Assembly (NCBI GenBank): GCA_949987565.1
Contig: OX465105.1
Span: forward strand, 18,651,159 to 18,715,158
Direction of reading: 5' to 3'
Source: Luidia sarsii
Lineage: Eukaryota; Echinodermata; Asteroidea; Paxillosida; Luidiidae
Length of the DNA stretch: 64,000 bases
The notes under the pieces were generated by a model. That model saw nothing but the letters and a program-made list of their open reading frames with translations. It made no database searches and was not told the origin of the DNA. Positions 35,201 to 50,200 of the stretch are shown one piece after another. Both the position numbers and the translations under genes were made by a program. Position 1 is the stretch's first letter. Every line of letters starts with the position of its first letter.

Positions 35201-38200
35201 CCGTCTGGCAATTTGTTTTGTCAAAGGGGGATGTTTTACCGCACTTAAAAAAAGGTTAAAAAGGGTTTGTGTCTAGTTTAGTGTAAGGCAAAAACAAAAA
35301 TTCTGCTTCCGGTTACCCGACCGACCCTATTTCTAGCCTGCGACCCTAATTTTTTTATGAGGAAATAATGAAAAAAAAAATTTCAAATGTGTAATTTGAT
35401 CGTATTAAGGCTTGACCCATGCAGATGCCTCCATATGATTCTACACAAAAAAATCTGCCAAATAAAAAAAAAAAAATCCGACCTACCAACCCTATTTTGA
35501 AATGCCATGTAATTGGAAGCAGAACTATTTTTTTTTTGCCTGACTAAACTAAGGGCTAATGTTCATGTTTGTAGGTCTACATGAATATGTACACGTACTG
35601 TAGGTGTAAGCCTTTATCCACACAGGCTGGGTTCTATAGACCTTTTCCCACTTGCCTATCACAAATTTCACTTGAAATTTCTCTTGAAATAAATAATACA
35701 AAAATGTTGCTGCTCACTCGCTGCAAATGACCAGTGGACGATTTCATCAAATGTTCTGTCGATAAAAACAATAAATTATACTGTTCATGTATTGTATACG
35801 GTAACTGCATACTGTTCAATCTACAAAGTGGTTCATTAGATTTAAGTTGGAACATTTATGATATTACATGCAGAAAAGCTGAATGTTTTATATGTGTGTA
35901 TGTGTAAGTGGGGACACCAAAATGTCACAAGTTGGACCCCTGATTCATGGGATTATCCAATGGCAACAATACATCTGGTCCCCTCTTCTCTTGTTGCAGT
36001 ACCCCAAGTTGTAAATTTCCATCGCCGCGCTTGACATTCTTGTTCTGTAGGCGCCTCTTTGTTGCGCCTGAGTGGGAAATTCCGTGCGGAGTCCAGGAAG
36101 TGAGGCTCACCCGTTCGTGGGGGGGGGGGGGGGAATCTCTGTTTGTTACATGTCTTGTTCCAAATCTATATATCCGTTGCCAGGGTGTTATGTATACATG
36201 TACAAAGCTTTTTGTCGATCTACAACTGGTAGACAATGTTGGAGAAGGAAGAGCTTGGGAAAAAAGGGGCATAAATCGGAATCAAGTAGAATGTGAAACT
36301 ATTTCATTGCCCTAAAACAATTGAAAAGTTATTTGTAATGCATGTGAATTGTACGGGTACATTTTTTTTGGATACCAAACTCGCCCATTATATAGACTAC
36401 TGGTACATGTACATGTACATGTACATGTACATGTACACTGTACACACACGTGTACATGTACTTTTCAATAAAATAATGTTTTAGTTACTCCAAATGTTAT
36501 TACTTTTCCCCCTTTTTTTTAATGAGCGTCCCCGTGGAGTTTAATTACAGTTGTACCATTTACAAGTGGAGACACATCCAGTCCCTTTCAGCAATCAGTG
36601 ATGTATGACTTCATAAAGTGGGGGCATGTGTCTAGTACATGTCAATGGTGTTTTAATGGCAAGTGATAAAAATAAAAAGCTACTGTACATTACCCTGTAC
36701 ATGTACATGTACATGTACATTGTACCATTAGAAACAGAGGTTTTATTAACACACTCTCTGGTACATGTATACAATGGTACAGCAGGGCAGTTTGTGTGGC
36801 TGTCTGGTGGGTTTGTATGGTTGGGGGTACAGTACGGTATACTATATTGTAATTTGTACTCAATAATGTACTGTACAGTACAATGTACATTGTAAGAGGT
36901 GTATTGTGCAACTTTGGTCTTGTCCCCGTGGCAACCGCATCTTCTAATTTTGCCAGTGGTTTGCCCTCGACTGGCTACAGTGAATCCACTCTATCTCATT
37001 GCAATTATTGACGTACATGTACAACAACACACATGTACAGTACCGGGGTAGATGTATACATGTACTTGTACAAATGTACAGTATACTTATCATACATGTA
37101 CATTTTGGTGTACAGTACAGTACATGTACACTGTACATACATGTACATTGTACATGTACATGTGTACATACACATTACACTGTACTGTGGCGCTACCATA
37201 TTTTGGTACACGTTCTTCAAAAATGGGAACTTTGCCCTTTCCCTGCACGGGTTGATGTTGTGGCGGTGGAAAAATATAACGAAAATCAATTTTAATTTCT
37301 AAAGAGTAATTTAGAGTTTCAGGTACATGTACAATATTGTAGGGTTAGGGTTAAATATTTTTATGATGAACACGTACAATTTGAAACCTTTAATTATAAA
37401 GGATTCATGCAATTAACATTGTTTATATATGTCGTACATGTAAATCATACAGGTTTCTTGAATTGAAGTTGAACAAATGAAAAAAATAAATTAGAGGACC
37501 CGACCTTTTGATCTGTGCGAACCAATTTGAAATACCTGTACTTGTATATTCTTCAGAATAAAGAGTTAGTCATTACTGTAGGAGTTAGTCATGTACATGT
37601 ACAGTACATGTAGCTCCACTGCAAATGATATCTTGAAACTATTCGAGTAGAAATTTTTTATGTCAATAAGGATGATTTATTTCAGCTGGTTGGTTCAAAA
37701 AGGGGGAGTTTTCAGAGGCTGGTGCAAGCGATAGTTAAATGTGAGAGTTTGAAAGATTGAAATTCACTGAGGGTTTACCCAACTCGACGATGTACATGTA
37801 CAGTGTGTACGTGTAATAAGCACCGGGCGTGTACTCAGTGCTTTGCCTGATTGCCTGCTGGAAAACAAAAATTTAGGCAGCTCGCTCGAGTGGGATTCGA
37901 ACCTGCTTTCTAGAACGCACGTCTCAATCACTGGACCACCGAGCTGGTTGAGGCCGGACCACCGAGCTGGTCGAGGCCATGGGGCGTATTCGAGTATGTA
38001 CATACATGTAGCGGCAAGTACTGCGTTGTTTCATAGTCTGAAAGGTGTTATCTTGTCTGGGTACGAGTTCCTGAGGGATTCGGTGAGCTAATCATCCCGA
38101 CCGTGCATGGCTGCCCAGTGGTCCTTTATAGTAGACTGATCAATTTGTGGGGAGTGGCATGTTAACCGGTCAGGCCTCAGCCTCCCCATCCCCACCCTCT

Positions 38201-41200
38201 ACCTCCGTGCAAGGAGCTTGTCTCTACAGAAACCGCATCAAGTTGTTGACGTGTCATAATTCAGGGACATCATCACCTCACTTGATGTGTTGATCGCTCA
38301 GCTGCATGACATTTGCTGGAGCATTAGGGAAAGAAATGGAGAAGGAGGACCCGGGGAGTCAGGGTAGAGTTGGAATCCAATCCAGGGTTGAACTAAAGGC
38401 AAATTTATTCAGATTCAGTGGATTAAGATACCAAACTCATCGTAACTTGCGATCAATGCGAGACGACGAGCGATGCACAGAAACCATACGGCCTGCCACA
38501 ACTTACGATGGGTTATCCATCGTAATTTGAGCTGCAGTATGGTGTATCGGCTTTGTCGCCTTTGTGAAACCCACCCCTGAATTATAATTCCAGACTCCAC
38601 TCACACACAAAAAGCAAGTAAAGCAGTCCGTTTAGGTCACATTTCAGGCATGCGCAGTTCGGCCCGCAAAAAAAGTGATTTTTGAATCCTGATCCACTTT
38701 TTGGATAATTTTCCTAGTGTGAACGCACCATAATGGTGTATTTTTTACATGACAGTGCATACATATACATGTATATATATAGCCACAAACCCAGGTATTT
38801 GTACGGTATTTAAGTCAAACCACAAACCCAATCAACTACAGAAACCACAATTGATACACCCAGCACGCACTCTCAGCATTCAATATTTACTCTGTGTCTG
38901 GACTGGTAACAATCACTGCCCCCCCCTCCACCCCAAAGAAAAAAAAACAGCAGAAAACTAAACCAAAAGTGCTGGAATATTTCCTTAGATTGTGTGGGTC
39001 TAGTCTTTGTTTCCAGGCTGGCTTCACATCCAGAGACCAACTGTGGTTTATGCGGCTCTTCCCTGCCCAGTCGGCAACAGACTGGAATGGAGGCTACAGT
39101 AATCCACGCTTCATGCTTGTGTGTTTGTGAATTCAAAGTAAACAGCATTGACCCACCAGTAGTGCTCACACACTTAGCGACTGTGGGATTTCTTTATACA
39201 TTGTGTAAAACTGATACATGTACCAGTACATGTACATGTACATTATGTGTTCATTCTCCCTACTGGTGTGTACATTTTGGTGGTATTTGTATTTTGTATT
39301 ACATGTACTACTATTAGGCCTACAGTGTACTAGTCTACAATTTTGTACAGTACATGTACACAACTGTACATGCATGTACAGTGTGTACGTGTACATGTAC
39401 ATGTACAGCAGGACCTTTCTGCCTTTGAGAAAGATCCTGTTACAGTGTTAGGAATGGATTGAAACGTCAGGCCCTGGTTTAATTAAGAGTAGATTTCGTG
39501 GGAATCTTGTGCACTGTAGTATACACTGTAGATGCAACAGCACATGTTCTAGAGTGTGCACTAGGAAGCCTTGATTTGTGCCGTGCAATAACAATGACAC
39601 CTGAGTTTGTGGCCGGTGTTACGGCGGTAAGGCATAACCAACCCAGGGTCAGACAAAACAGTGTTGCACGCACACCCGCTGCCCTGCACGGTGTGCGTGC
39701 ACGCACTTCCAGTGAGTCCTGACCGCTTGCTACATAATGTACTGTACATGTACATCATGTAGGCCCTAGGCCTCATCTGGACCTTAGAAATACACTCGAT
39801 ACTGGAAGAGGAATCCATTGTTAGAACTTGACCTCCTTTCGAGAAAGAAAATAAAACACCTGGACCTGGTAGGCCTTCCGTACATGTACATGTATACACC
39901 GTTACATACATGTACATGTACATGTACAATGTACATGTACAGTGAATGTACAATATACAGTGAATGTACAATATACATGTACATGTACAGGTACATGTAC
40001 ATGTACAGTGTACATGTTCATGTACTGTACATGTACATGTACATGTACCTGTACATGTACATGTACATGTACATGTGTACATGCATGTACACATGTAGGT
40101 TAGTGTATCCTCCAGTTACCGGTTTTCGACGATATAAGGGCTTTTCTTCAAGCTGACCAATGTGGACGAAAGTACAGTACAGTATGTATCACACTAAAAG
40201 AGGTCTCAGTCACTTTCTCCACACCACAGACTATTAGAATAATCATGGAGAATGTTGATCAAGCCTGTCACTTCCGTAAGATTACCCGGTTTTGTTGATG
40301 TCCAAGGCGCACCGCGCAGTAAGCATCGTCACCTACATGTATTTTCAACGGTGGTGTTTAGTTAGGTGTCCCAGTGCAGCCAAACGCAAAATAAATTCTT
40401 AAGATAACTCAAAATGATGTGTGGCACTGTAAAATTCTTCCCTGTATGTTTTTTTTTTCATCTTTGTTTATTTTTTTCGACACTGCATCTAACACTTTCC
40501 CCAAATCATTAATAATTTATGCTTAAAACTTATTGTTCTGGTTGATGCCTCCTTCTGTGACATTTAAAAAAACTCTAGAATCCTCTTTCTCACTGCTTCT
40601 TCAGTTATGACCTTTCCCAATGTCACTCAAGAGATACATTTCCTCCTTCTTGGTACTTTTTCTAGCTGCCCTTTTATTTTTTTTATTTTTTTTTATAAAA
40701 GCCTATTAGGCCATGTTACTTTGTGTCTTTAAATAATAATAAAAAAATATATACAATGTATAAAAGATATATAATCGAGACGCCCTTTAGGAGCCTCCAT
40801 AGTTTTTACCCAGAACGGACTGCGTCAAGCTAGTTGCGTGACATATATTTTTTCTACGTATGTTGGGGTTTGTTGTGGTACAGTTGTACACTCATTTTTT
40901 TTTTTAGGACCAACAATAAAGAAAACCGGAGCTTCGAAGCAACTGCTAATTTTGTACCTAGGAAAATAGACCCCCAAACAGCAACTTTTTGAGTCACACG
41001 AGTTTGGCCTACCAGAAGAGCCTTAACTTTCCACATTTTTGGTGAGCAGGAAACAAACTGGAAGATACGAAGTCTGAGATCATTATATGGAGTTGTTTTC
41101 ATCGTGCGATGTGAGTTAGAAGGCCCAGCGTCAAAAATGCGTACCGTCGAAAACTGGGGTTCCCATGATACATGTACATGTAGGCTTAAATATACCGGGT

Positions 41201-44200
41201 ACATGTACATTGTACACTGTATACAGTATACCGGTGTGTACATGTATGTACTGTACATGTACAGTGTACATACAGTACTTGTACAGTATATGTGTACCAT
41301 ACATGTACATGTACATGTACATGTACAGTGTACACTGTACTGTACAGTGTACACGATCCGGTACAGTACATGTATGTGTACATGTACATGATGACCTGCT
41401 TTTTTGAAACACAAGTATAGACACACATGATAGACAGGCATTGAGATACAGTACTGTACACATACACATGTACACGTACATGAACAGGTGTACGTGTACA
41501 CATGTACACGTACATGTATACGTGTACATGTACACATGTACACAAATGTACAGTACGTGCGTGTAATTTCACATACCTGTACACTGTAATTGCATGTGTT
41601 TGAGAGGGCCTATGTTTTGTATGATATTCCTGCCGGTCACAAGGTTTTTCAGAGACAATAGTCTTGGATTTGTTGACCCAAGGTGATCTGATATGTAAAC
41701 ATTTTGGCTTTGAGTTTGAGTTGTCTGCCTGTCCAGGTGCATTTGTGAAATTGTCAACATTTTTGCATCTTGCTCAACCGTTAAGCTTCAAGCATTCTCT
41801 ATACATGTATCTTTGAAAAGAATAAAAAAAAATTTTTTTATTTGAAGGCCTTGAGGGTTGGTCAAGCGAAAGCCTGGCTTTGTTCAGGCTTGTCAGCCTT
41901 GTCTGCAGAACGGAAAAATACGAGCCGACTGTCTGGTGCTGTCAGGTAGAACACCCATTCTGGCAGGTTACATAAAGCTTGAATCTCCCAGTAATTACGC
42001 TAAAATATTATGATGAGTCGAATCTCAGGGATAGATTATGTTTTTTGAATATACCCCTGGATGGTTTATTTCTCATGCTGAGCTCTTCCGCGGAGTCTTT
42101 GAAAAATGGAGCGGCATTTGCTCTTGAAATAGGATAGCACGATCGTCCAAACAATTGACGTGACCCAGTTCATTGGTGTTGCTAACGGCAACTGCATCGG
42201 CGTTCCACCTCCACCCCAACCTCGTCTCTGGCTGAAATTCCGGTAATGAGAATTGGGGGGGGGAGAGGCGGGAGGGGGGAGGGGAGATCCTTGAGTCGCC
42301 AAATGATACGGCTGAGCATCCAGGAGTCACACCCTCCTCGCAGTCGTTGCTCTCTGAAGGACCTCACATCTTGTAGATCCTCTCCACCTCTCTCAGGGCG
42401 CCTGAGCAATTGCTCAAAATGCATGCCTGATTTCTAAGCCTGGGAAATATTAGGTTTGACCTAATGTAATGCTTGGAAAGCAGGGGCGCTAGCTAGAACT
42501 TGAAATCACTGGGTACCCGCTATCCAGTTAAAAAACAGGAGAAATTAAGAATGGAAAAAAAATCTGAGATACAGTATATCTACACTTAACATACAGAGCT
42601 GTACACATATGGAAAAGACAATCAATTTCCATTCATGGCAGTTGGCCTTATGACAGAGTGAGAAATATCAGAATTGGGTCAACTCAAGATTTCCTGAGTT
42701 TCTGAGTCTGTGTTTGAGATGTCTAACGCCAGTTGATTTTTTGTGGTTAACGGAATTTTATTCTCACTCCTCACAATAGCTGACCGCAGGATCAACCCAC
42801 AAAGATTTCAAAAGGCCATTTTTCTAGGGCTAGTGTCGGAAATACTTTGACTTTTTAAAGGTGAGAAATAAATACAAATGTGTCCTTCTTTACTTATGGA
42901 AAATACATGATAAAAAAAATAATGTTATTATTATTATTATAATTTTTTTTTTTGGGGGGGAGGGGGGGGGGAATTGAATTGAAAATATGGAACCAGGTGC
43001 TTGTTTACCTGGGTTGGGCTTGGATTGGGGCTTGGGGCTTGTGGTGGATTTCACTAAGCCTTGATGCATCATACCGTACATGTACAAGTACCGGTACAGT
43101 AACTCAAGTTACGGTGGATAGCCCATCATTAGTTGTGATACACCGCCATGGCTTCTGTGCATTTCATCGTCTTGACATTGATCGTTAGTTACGATGGGTT
43201 TGATGAAATCGACCGTTGGTTTTTTTGGCTCTGCACTGCATGCCCTCCTTGTCACCTTGTATCGAGTGGCCCAGAAATGACCGTCGCGGTGGTCTCACCG
43301 TCTCACCTCATCAGCTCGCTTTCTCCGAACTCCTGGCACCCTGCCAAGGCCTCCTCTTCCTCCCCCCCCCTCTCGCCCCTCTCCCCCTCCCCCCTCAAAC
43401 CCTCACCTTCTCCTACTCTCAAGGCACCAGCTTCTTAATTTGCGGGAGAGGGGAAAGGGTCTCCGATCGCGGGAGGGACTGGACACCAATCCGGTATGAG
43501 TTGGGCGAGGCACGGCTTCTCTTGCCTCCTTGTGTTGCATGGATTACAGGGGCGGTGGAGGGTTGTGAGAGCAGGGGGGGTGGGGTGTGGGCCAGAACAG
43601 AATTGCCTCAGGATGCACGGCATCGGACCACCTGGGTGTAACTGTAAGGGGCTACACACATGATCAATGGCACCTTTTTAAAGCTCGGCATTTCCTCATG
43701 CTCATCTGAAATGTTTTCAAAATACCTAGATAGTTTCCTCCTTAGGTTAACTGGAATGTACAGTGTATGTAGATATACATTTGTACATTACAAGAACTGG
43801 GTGGTAAAATGTATTTTTAACAGGTGTAATTTGAAACACTCTAGAATAATATCCACAGAGCATTACAGTGAATGCCACTTACTACTTCCTCGCTTTTCTT
43901 TACAGATCCAAAGCAGTTTGCAATATTTTTGGTTCTCTACTCTACATGTAAATCATAGAAGAATTACACTAACAGGGCACGACGTTTTGTTCCCAGCAGG
44001 ACCTTCCTCGGATAACTATTTTGAAATAGTTATCATCCCCTGCAGTGTATTTGGGTTTTAAAGGATGATGGTGTCTGTGGTGTAAGGATAGGCCCACCAT
44101 TTGTACCGGTATGTGTGCATGTACATGTACGTATATATTTGTAGGCCTACCTTCTTCTTGAATGTAAAGATTGAGCACCAATTCCATCCGTGTTTGCAAA

Positions 44201-47200
44201 TGCACAGAGCAGCAGAAGTTCAAAAGCTACCCCTAGCACTCGAGAAATCAAACACCCTTGTGGTATTCATGCCTTGAAGCGCCGTTGCTCCAATAAAAAC
44301 AAGGAGGGATTTGAACTGTTGGTCTTGTTTATGGTCATCATGGTCATGTACTGTACATGTACATGTACATGTACATGTACATGTACACCATACCGTACTA
44401 CGTGCTTGATTTGCAGCATGTACGGTAGTCAGTACATGTTAATTTTCTCTCCTTTCACTGAGCAGTCGGGAAGCTTCCCCGGCTGTTATCAGATGTAAAA
44501 TCATGAGATTACTTCCTGTGCCCAACTGCGGGTGAATTGCAGGAGCATTCTGAAAGGTCTACACATGTAGGTGCTGTCGTTGTACAGTCCGGTGTAACCC
44601 AGTCCATGGCACACACGCATACAGTCTCTGTCTCTGTGCAAGGTACATTGACCTGGTGCACATAATACATACATGTACAGTGTATACATGTACAGTTTGT
44701 ACATATACCACCTACATGTACATGTACATGTACACAATTGTTCGGAATTCCTAGCAACAACTTTGTGTATTTATATACAAGTACTACAATGTACTGTACT
44801 TCTGTGTGATGATACATTAGTTGTTGCTACAGGCTTACACGTAAATGTACATTGTACATGTACATGTACATGTACAGTACGTGTACATTTGCACATGTAC
44901 ATTGTACAACTGTACATGTATGTACATTGTACAACTGTACAGTACATGTACATGTACATGTACTGTACATGTACTTGTACATGTACATGTATCTTCTACG
45001 TGCTCTTCCCAACTTGTTAGTCATTTCTAGTGCTGTTCATGAGTTGTACATGTAGGTACTGGTATTCATTGTACATGTATAGACCATGGATACACAGCTA
45101 CAGTATCTCGATACATTTTCTGGCGCATTACCCACCATACTGTACATACAATGTACATGTACTGTACATGTACGTACATGTACATGTACATGTACATGTA
45201 CAGTATGTACACATGTACAGTTACATGTACACCATGGAGGAAGATTCCGCCATGGTTACACATACAAAATTCCATTGGATGATGAATTGACAATTAGTAC
45301 ACACCGGTACATGTACTCGTGTAATCTCATGATCCAAGATTTTCTACAGTACCAGTATCTGTTGTTGTTGTTATTTAGGTGGGGTTGAAACACTTTGGAC
45401 CAAAGAATAGGCCTGCTGAATAGAAATCGAATACAGTGGGTATTTGGTAAACAATATTGAATCAACTTGTCCTTATGCAACTTCAATTTGTCCCTCCCCT
45501 CCACCTTGAGCTGTGCTACAGTGTGTAGCTGCAGTAGCCAGAGAGGAAACGTGGTGGCAGTGTCTGACCAGACAACACAGCTGTGACGCTTGACTACAGC
45601 AAACAGTTGAGGGCAGATAAAACGGCCTTGGTTGTGCAGTATCTACAGGGGAGCTGCCTGTTTTGCCCTTATTGCGTTTGAACCTCTTTAAAGAAAAAAA
45701 AATCAATTCTTGAACTCGCTGCCTGGCTTTGTTTTTCTCTGGGTGGCTACATTTGGCAGGCTTCTTCTGCTGTGCTGTGATTAATTTGGCCTCTGCATAA
45801 AGAATAGACAGACACTTAACATGTACAGTGCATAGTACATGAACTGTATCTTAAAATTTAGTGGGCCTGACATTTCGATCCTACCGGTAGCAGTACCTTT
45901 CTCTGCCTTTGAAAAAGGTCCTGCTAGGATTGAAATGTCAGGCCCACTAAATTTTAAGATTTGCATTTTGGTAATTTAAATAGTCAGTAACAGTTTGCAA
46001 CATTTTTGTATATCACTTTAAATGTATGTAAGTCTTATTTCTCTTAACGTCAGTCATTCAATAGTGCATTTGAAAATTGTAAGTGCTAAAAAATGTAATG
46101 CACAATTCAATGTTGCAAACTGCTTGTAAACAGATGCACTTGTGGGGGGGGGGACGATGCTTCGATCCTAGCAGGATTGAATTTTGTTTCATTTTATTTC
46201 ATTCATTTCATTGATTATTTCTCAGGTACATTGTAGTTACAGGCACAAGCACAACATCCAAAAGCAAACAAACAGCTCGACAGAAACATGAATTCAACCA
46301 AACAATCTGAAAACACCCCTGAAGGATTGCCTACATGTACATGTAAAAACTTGTACATGTAACTCACTGTCCACACGCTCTCCTGTTGAGAATTATTTTG
46401 AGAACCAAATTGTTGTTGTTGAGAATCATTTTGATGGTGTTGGGTCTTACATGTACTCTCGTCAAGCATGATTGTTGTGTTTTTTAGTGCCGAGGATTTC
46501 AAAGCAAATGTCATCGGCTTTGGATGCTGTGCTTCTGAAAGTAGCCTACCCTAATGCTAAGCTGAGCAAAAGGGCAAACATTCATGTACCCCGGGCGTGC
46601 AACAAAATCCCTGTTGCATTTGAAGCACATTACCACTGGCTAGGCCAGTGGTAATTTACAGTAGTATAGAAGAAAAAACCCAAGACAGGCGTGAATGAGT
46701 AACAGACTTACATGTATGAGAATGACAAGTTACGTGTTCATTTTATAAGTGGTGAATCCCTGTGCATTGACGTCATCATGCTGCCACGCTGAAGACAAAA
46801 TGTTGATGAAACAGTGGGATTTGTGCATACTCAAGAAATGTACATGTACATGAATGATGTACATGTACATGTACGTGTAAGTTCCTTTTGTCTGAACTCG
46901 AAGCAAGGCTGCAACATGTAGCAATGATGGTTACAGCACACTACAGTAAATTTGTTTCCATGCGGCATAGACTTCATGGTCAGTTACCGGGTATTTTACG
47001 GGAGTCTCGCATTTTTTGTGTGATGGTTCTGGAAATTGGAGCTTGAACCTTAAATTTGTCATTTTCTTTCACCTTTTATACTCCAGCTGACTAGATTTTT
47101 CACTTACATGTACACTGTATTACTCCCCAGAAGGAAAATCTCTCCTGAAACATTTGTTTCAAAAGCAATATAATTTGTTTAATTAGTTTCAAGGTCACCC

Positions 47201-50200
47201 GCTTCTACCATGTACAACGTACACATGTAGTGTTGCATTTAAGGCTGCAAAACTTCATATTTCCAGCCCTAGTCATGGCCTCTGGTCTTTCTCCCTTTGA
47301 GATGGCCGTCTACATTTTTCAAGATCACTTTGCATTTTTTTGGTAATTTTATTCAATATTAATGCAGTCTGAAACATTTGTGTATGTATGTATGTATTTC
47401 TCTTTTAGAAGTAAAAATAAAAGCTACAGGTTCACACTTTATGATGATTAGCACAAAGTGGCCATTTTGATCTGCATGTATTTAGTGTGCAGCACCCTGA
47501 CACCATACTCAGTGTATGGATGCAAGCCTTGTTCTTGATATGCACACCACCTTGTGTGTATAGTACACGTCTGCACCTCAAGATAAAATATGGTTCGGTA
47601 CGGGCGATGCCATCAATGTTTGCAATCTGTGCGCATGGCTGCATCTTCGTTCTCGATTGGGGACAAGGTCATTCGGCCTTTGCGAGTGGCCGATTCCTGT
47701 ATACATGTATGCACGACCCAAAAAAGAAGAAGGAATAAGGTCAGTGGGCCTATCAGGGTGAAATGATATCAAAATTTGATGGAGCAGTTCTAATTAGGGT
47801 TACAGAAAAGTCAGTGGTTACATGGACCGTACCATACGGTGCATACAAGTACGTGTGTATACATACAAGTAGCCTTTTCTTTGGAGTATGCACAGTGGTG
47901 CGTTTTGGTGGAGAAAACCAAGAATTGGTTGGACCATGGAGCTACCGTATGATAAGGAAGGAGTTTGAACGGACCGCCAAATCCCATCCAGATGTGCGAC
48001 TGCAATAAAGGCCTTTGTGCACAGACTACCATGCCGCGCTTTGCCTTACTGGAGTAATGAAATCACATCATCTGTTCCCGTCAAGGGAAGTGCTGGTCAA
48101 ACAAACAAAGGAAGTACGGGGGGGGGTATACATTAATTTGAAAGCTTTCAGAAAGTTCCTAAGAGCAAAATGTTTGTCAGGTGTTTGACGGCCAAATTGT
48201 CTAAATGTTCGTGCAAGAAATAATACCGTCCGGTGACGTCCAATTTTTTTTAGGCTGGAGAAAAGATAGCGTTTTGACAATTTTTTTCCATTTGAACTGC
48301 CCATAAATGCCCAGCATTCCATGCAGGGGTCAGTTTGTTCGGCGACCTTGCGTAAGCGAAAAATGCCATTGAGGCATGTCTGCGGTTTGTTCTCATCAGC
48401 TACCAGTCTATTGTTTGACTGCAGCGGCGTGGGAGTTTTTCCCTTTGATCCACTGGTCGTTTGAACTCCTTCCTTATTATACATGTAGCTCCATGGTGGG
48501 ACTTATTGTGATTGCATCTGGGCTGGATGTCACAAAGCCTTACCATGCATCGTAACTCAGCTTACGACAGATAACACATCGTAAGCTGTGTTGGGCCATG
48601 GTTTCTGTGCATCACTCACCGTCTTGCGATGGATCAACGAAGTTACAATGGGTTTGATTAAATTGACTCCCTGATGAAGTACACTGTACTGTGCATGCAG
48701 TTGTTTCTAGGAAAGCTTAAATGCACTATTCCCAACTGGTTTAGTCTTCAGGCGCTGTCCACAAGTTGCAATTATTCCTGGCAATTTGGGTAGGATGTTT
48801 AAAGTTACACTGGGTATTTTTTTTATTTTTTTTTTAAAGAAAACTGAAATGAGTTCTTGGTCGCAGAACTGAAATGAGTTCTTGGTTGCGGAACTGAAAT
48901 GAGTTCTTGGTTGCAGAACTGAAATGAGTTCTTGGTTGCGGAACTGAAATGATTTCTTGGTTGCGGAACTGAATTGAGTTCTTGGTCGCGGAACTAAAAT
49001 GAGTTCTTTGTTGTGGAACTGAAATGAGTTTTTGGTTGCGGAACTGAAATCAGTTCTTGGTCGCAGAACTGAAATGAGTTCTTGGTCGCAGAACTGAAAT
49101 GAGTTCTTGGTTGTGGAACTGAAATGAGTTCTTGGTTGCGGAACTGAATTGAGTTCTTGGTTGTGGAACTGAAATGAGTTCTTGGTCGCAGAACTGAAAT
49201 GAGTTCTTGGTTGTGGAACTGAAATGAGTTCTTGGTCGCGGAACTGAAATGAGTTCTTGGTCGCGGAACTGAAATGAGTTCTTGGTCGCGGAACTGAAAT
49301 GAGTTCTTGGTTGTGGAACTGAAATGAGTTCTTGGTTGCGGAACTGAAATGAGTTCTTGGTCGCGGAACTGAAATGAGTTCTTGGTTGTGGAACTGAAAT
49401 GAGTTCTTGGTTGCGGAACTGAAATGAGTTCTTGGTTGCGGAACTGAAATAAGTTCTTGGTCGCGGAACTGAAATGAGTTCTTGGTCGCGGAACTGAAAT
49501 GAGTTCATGGTCGCGGAATCGATGTCCGAGTCCGTTACTGCCTGGATTACCACCTTTCAATTCATATGTCCCCTAGTCCCCTTCCCTGTGGCCATGCCCA
49601 GTAGTGAGCCTGTTGTGGTTAGCAGTTGTGGTCAAATGGTGGGTGTGACCTTGAGGGCGGCCCACGCAGGGAGACATACATGTACATGTATAAACAAGCC
49701 CAGCACTTCCTGTTAATCAGCATGAGAGGTGCATTGTGGGATTTTTAAAAAGGTGCGAGCATTCCCACATTTCCGTGTCGCAAATAAACGTGATTATTTG
49801 AAAAAAATTCTCACTCTTAGTGGAATCCGAATCACGATTCAAATCCCACTATTTATTGTGTCCACACACGCAAAAAAGTGGAGTTTGAATCGCGATTCAA
49901 ATCGCGATTCAAATAATACCGGGTAGCGTTTATTTGGTGTAGTGGAAGCGGCCCTTCTGTCTCCAGATAATACCACGGCTATTTGATATTAAATGGAACG
50001 GGGATCGGTCTGAGAAACATAACACTAACAGCATCCCTTGATCAGTGGAGTATCTATAAGTAGTAGGTACAAATCACATTACCTGGTTGGTCTGCACTAG
50101 ACATCTGCCTTCCAGAAGGTCTTGTCTGGGACTCAGGCCAACTGTCTTCCTCTTTGTCTCATCATTTTATCGTGAATGCTTGCCTCTGGCACGTTCACAT

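Noticed and set aside
34644..35276. 210-codon plus-strand frame
   Set aside because: It crosses an AATCGCGATTC-family MITE and a C run; no family likeness and composition like intron.
40854..41584. Overlapping frames up to 229 codons rich in Cys, Tyr, Thr, Val and His
   Set aside because: Translations of TGTACA/ACATGT simple sequence in several frames and both strands.
48994..49560. 188-codon minus-strand frame with repeated QELISVP
   Set aside because: Direct translation of the 25-bp minisatellite; three units make 75 bases, so frames stay open by arithmetic.
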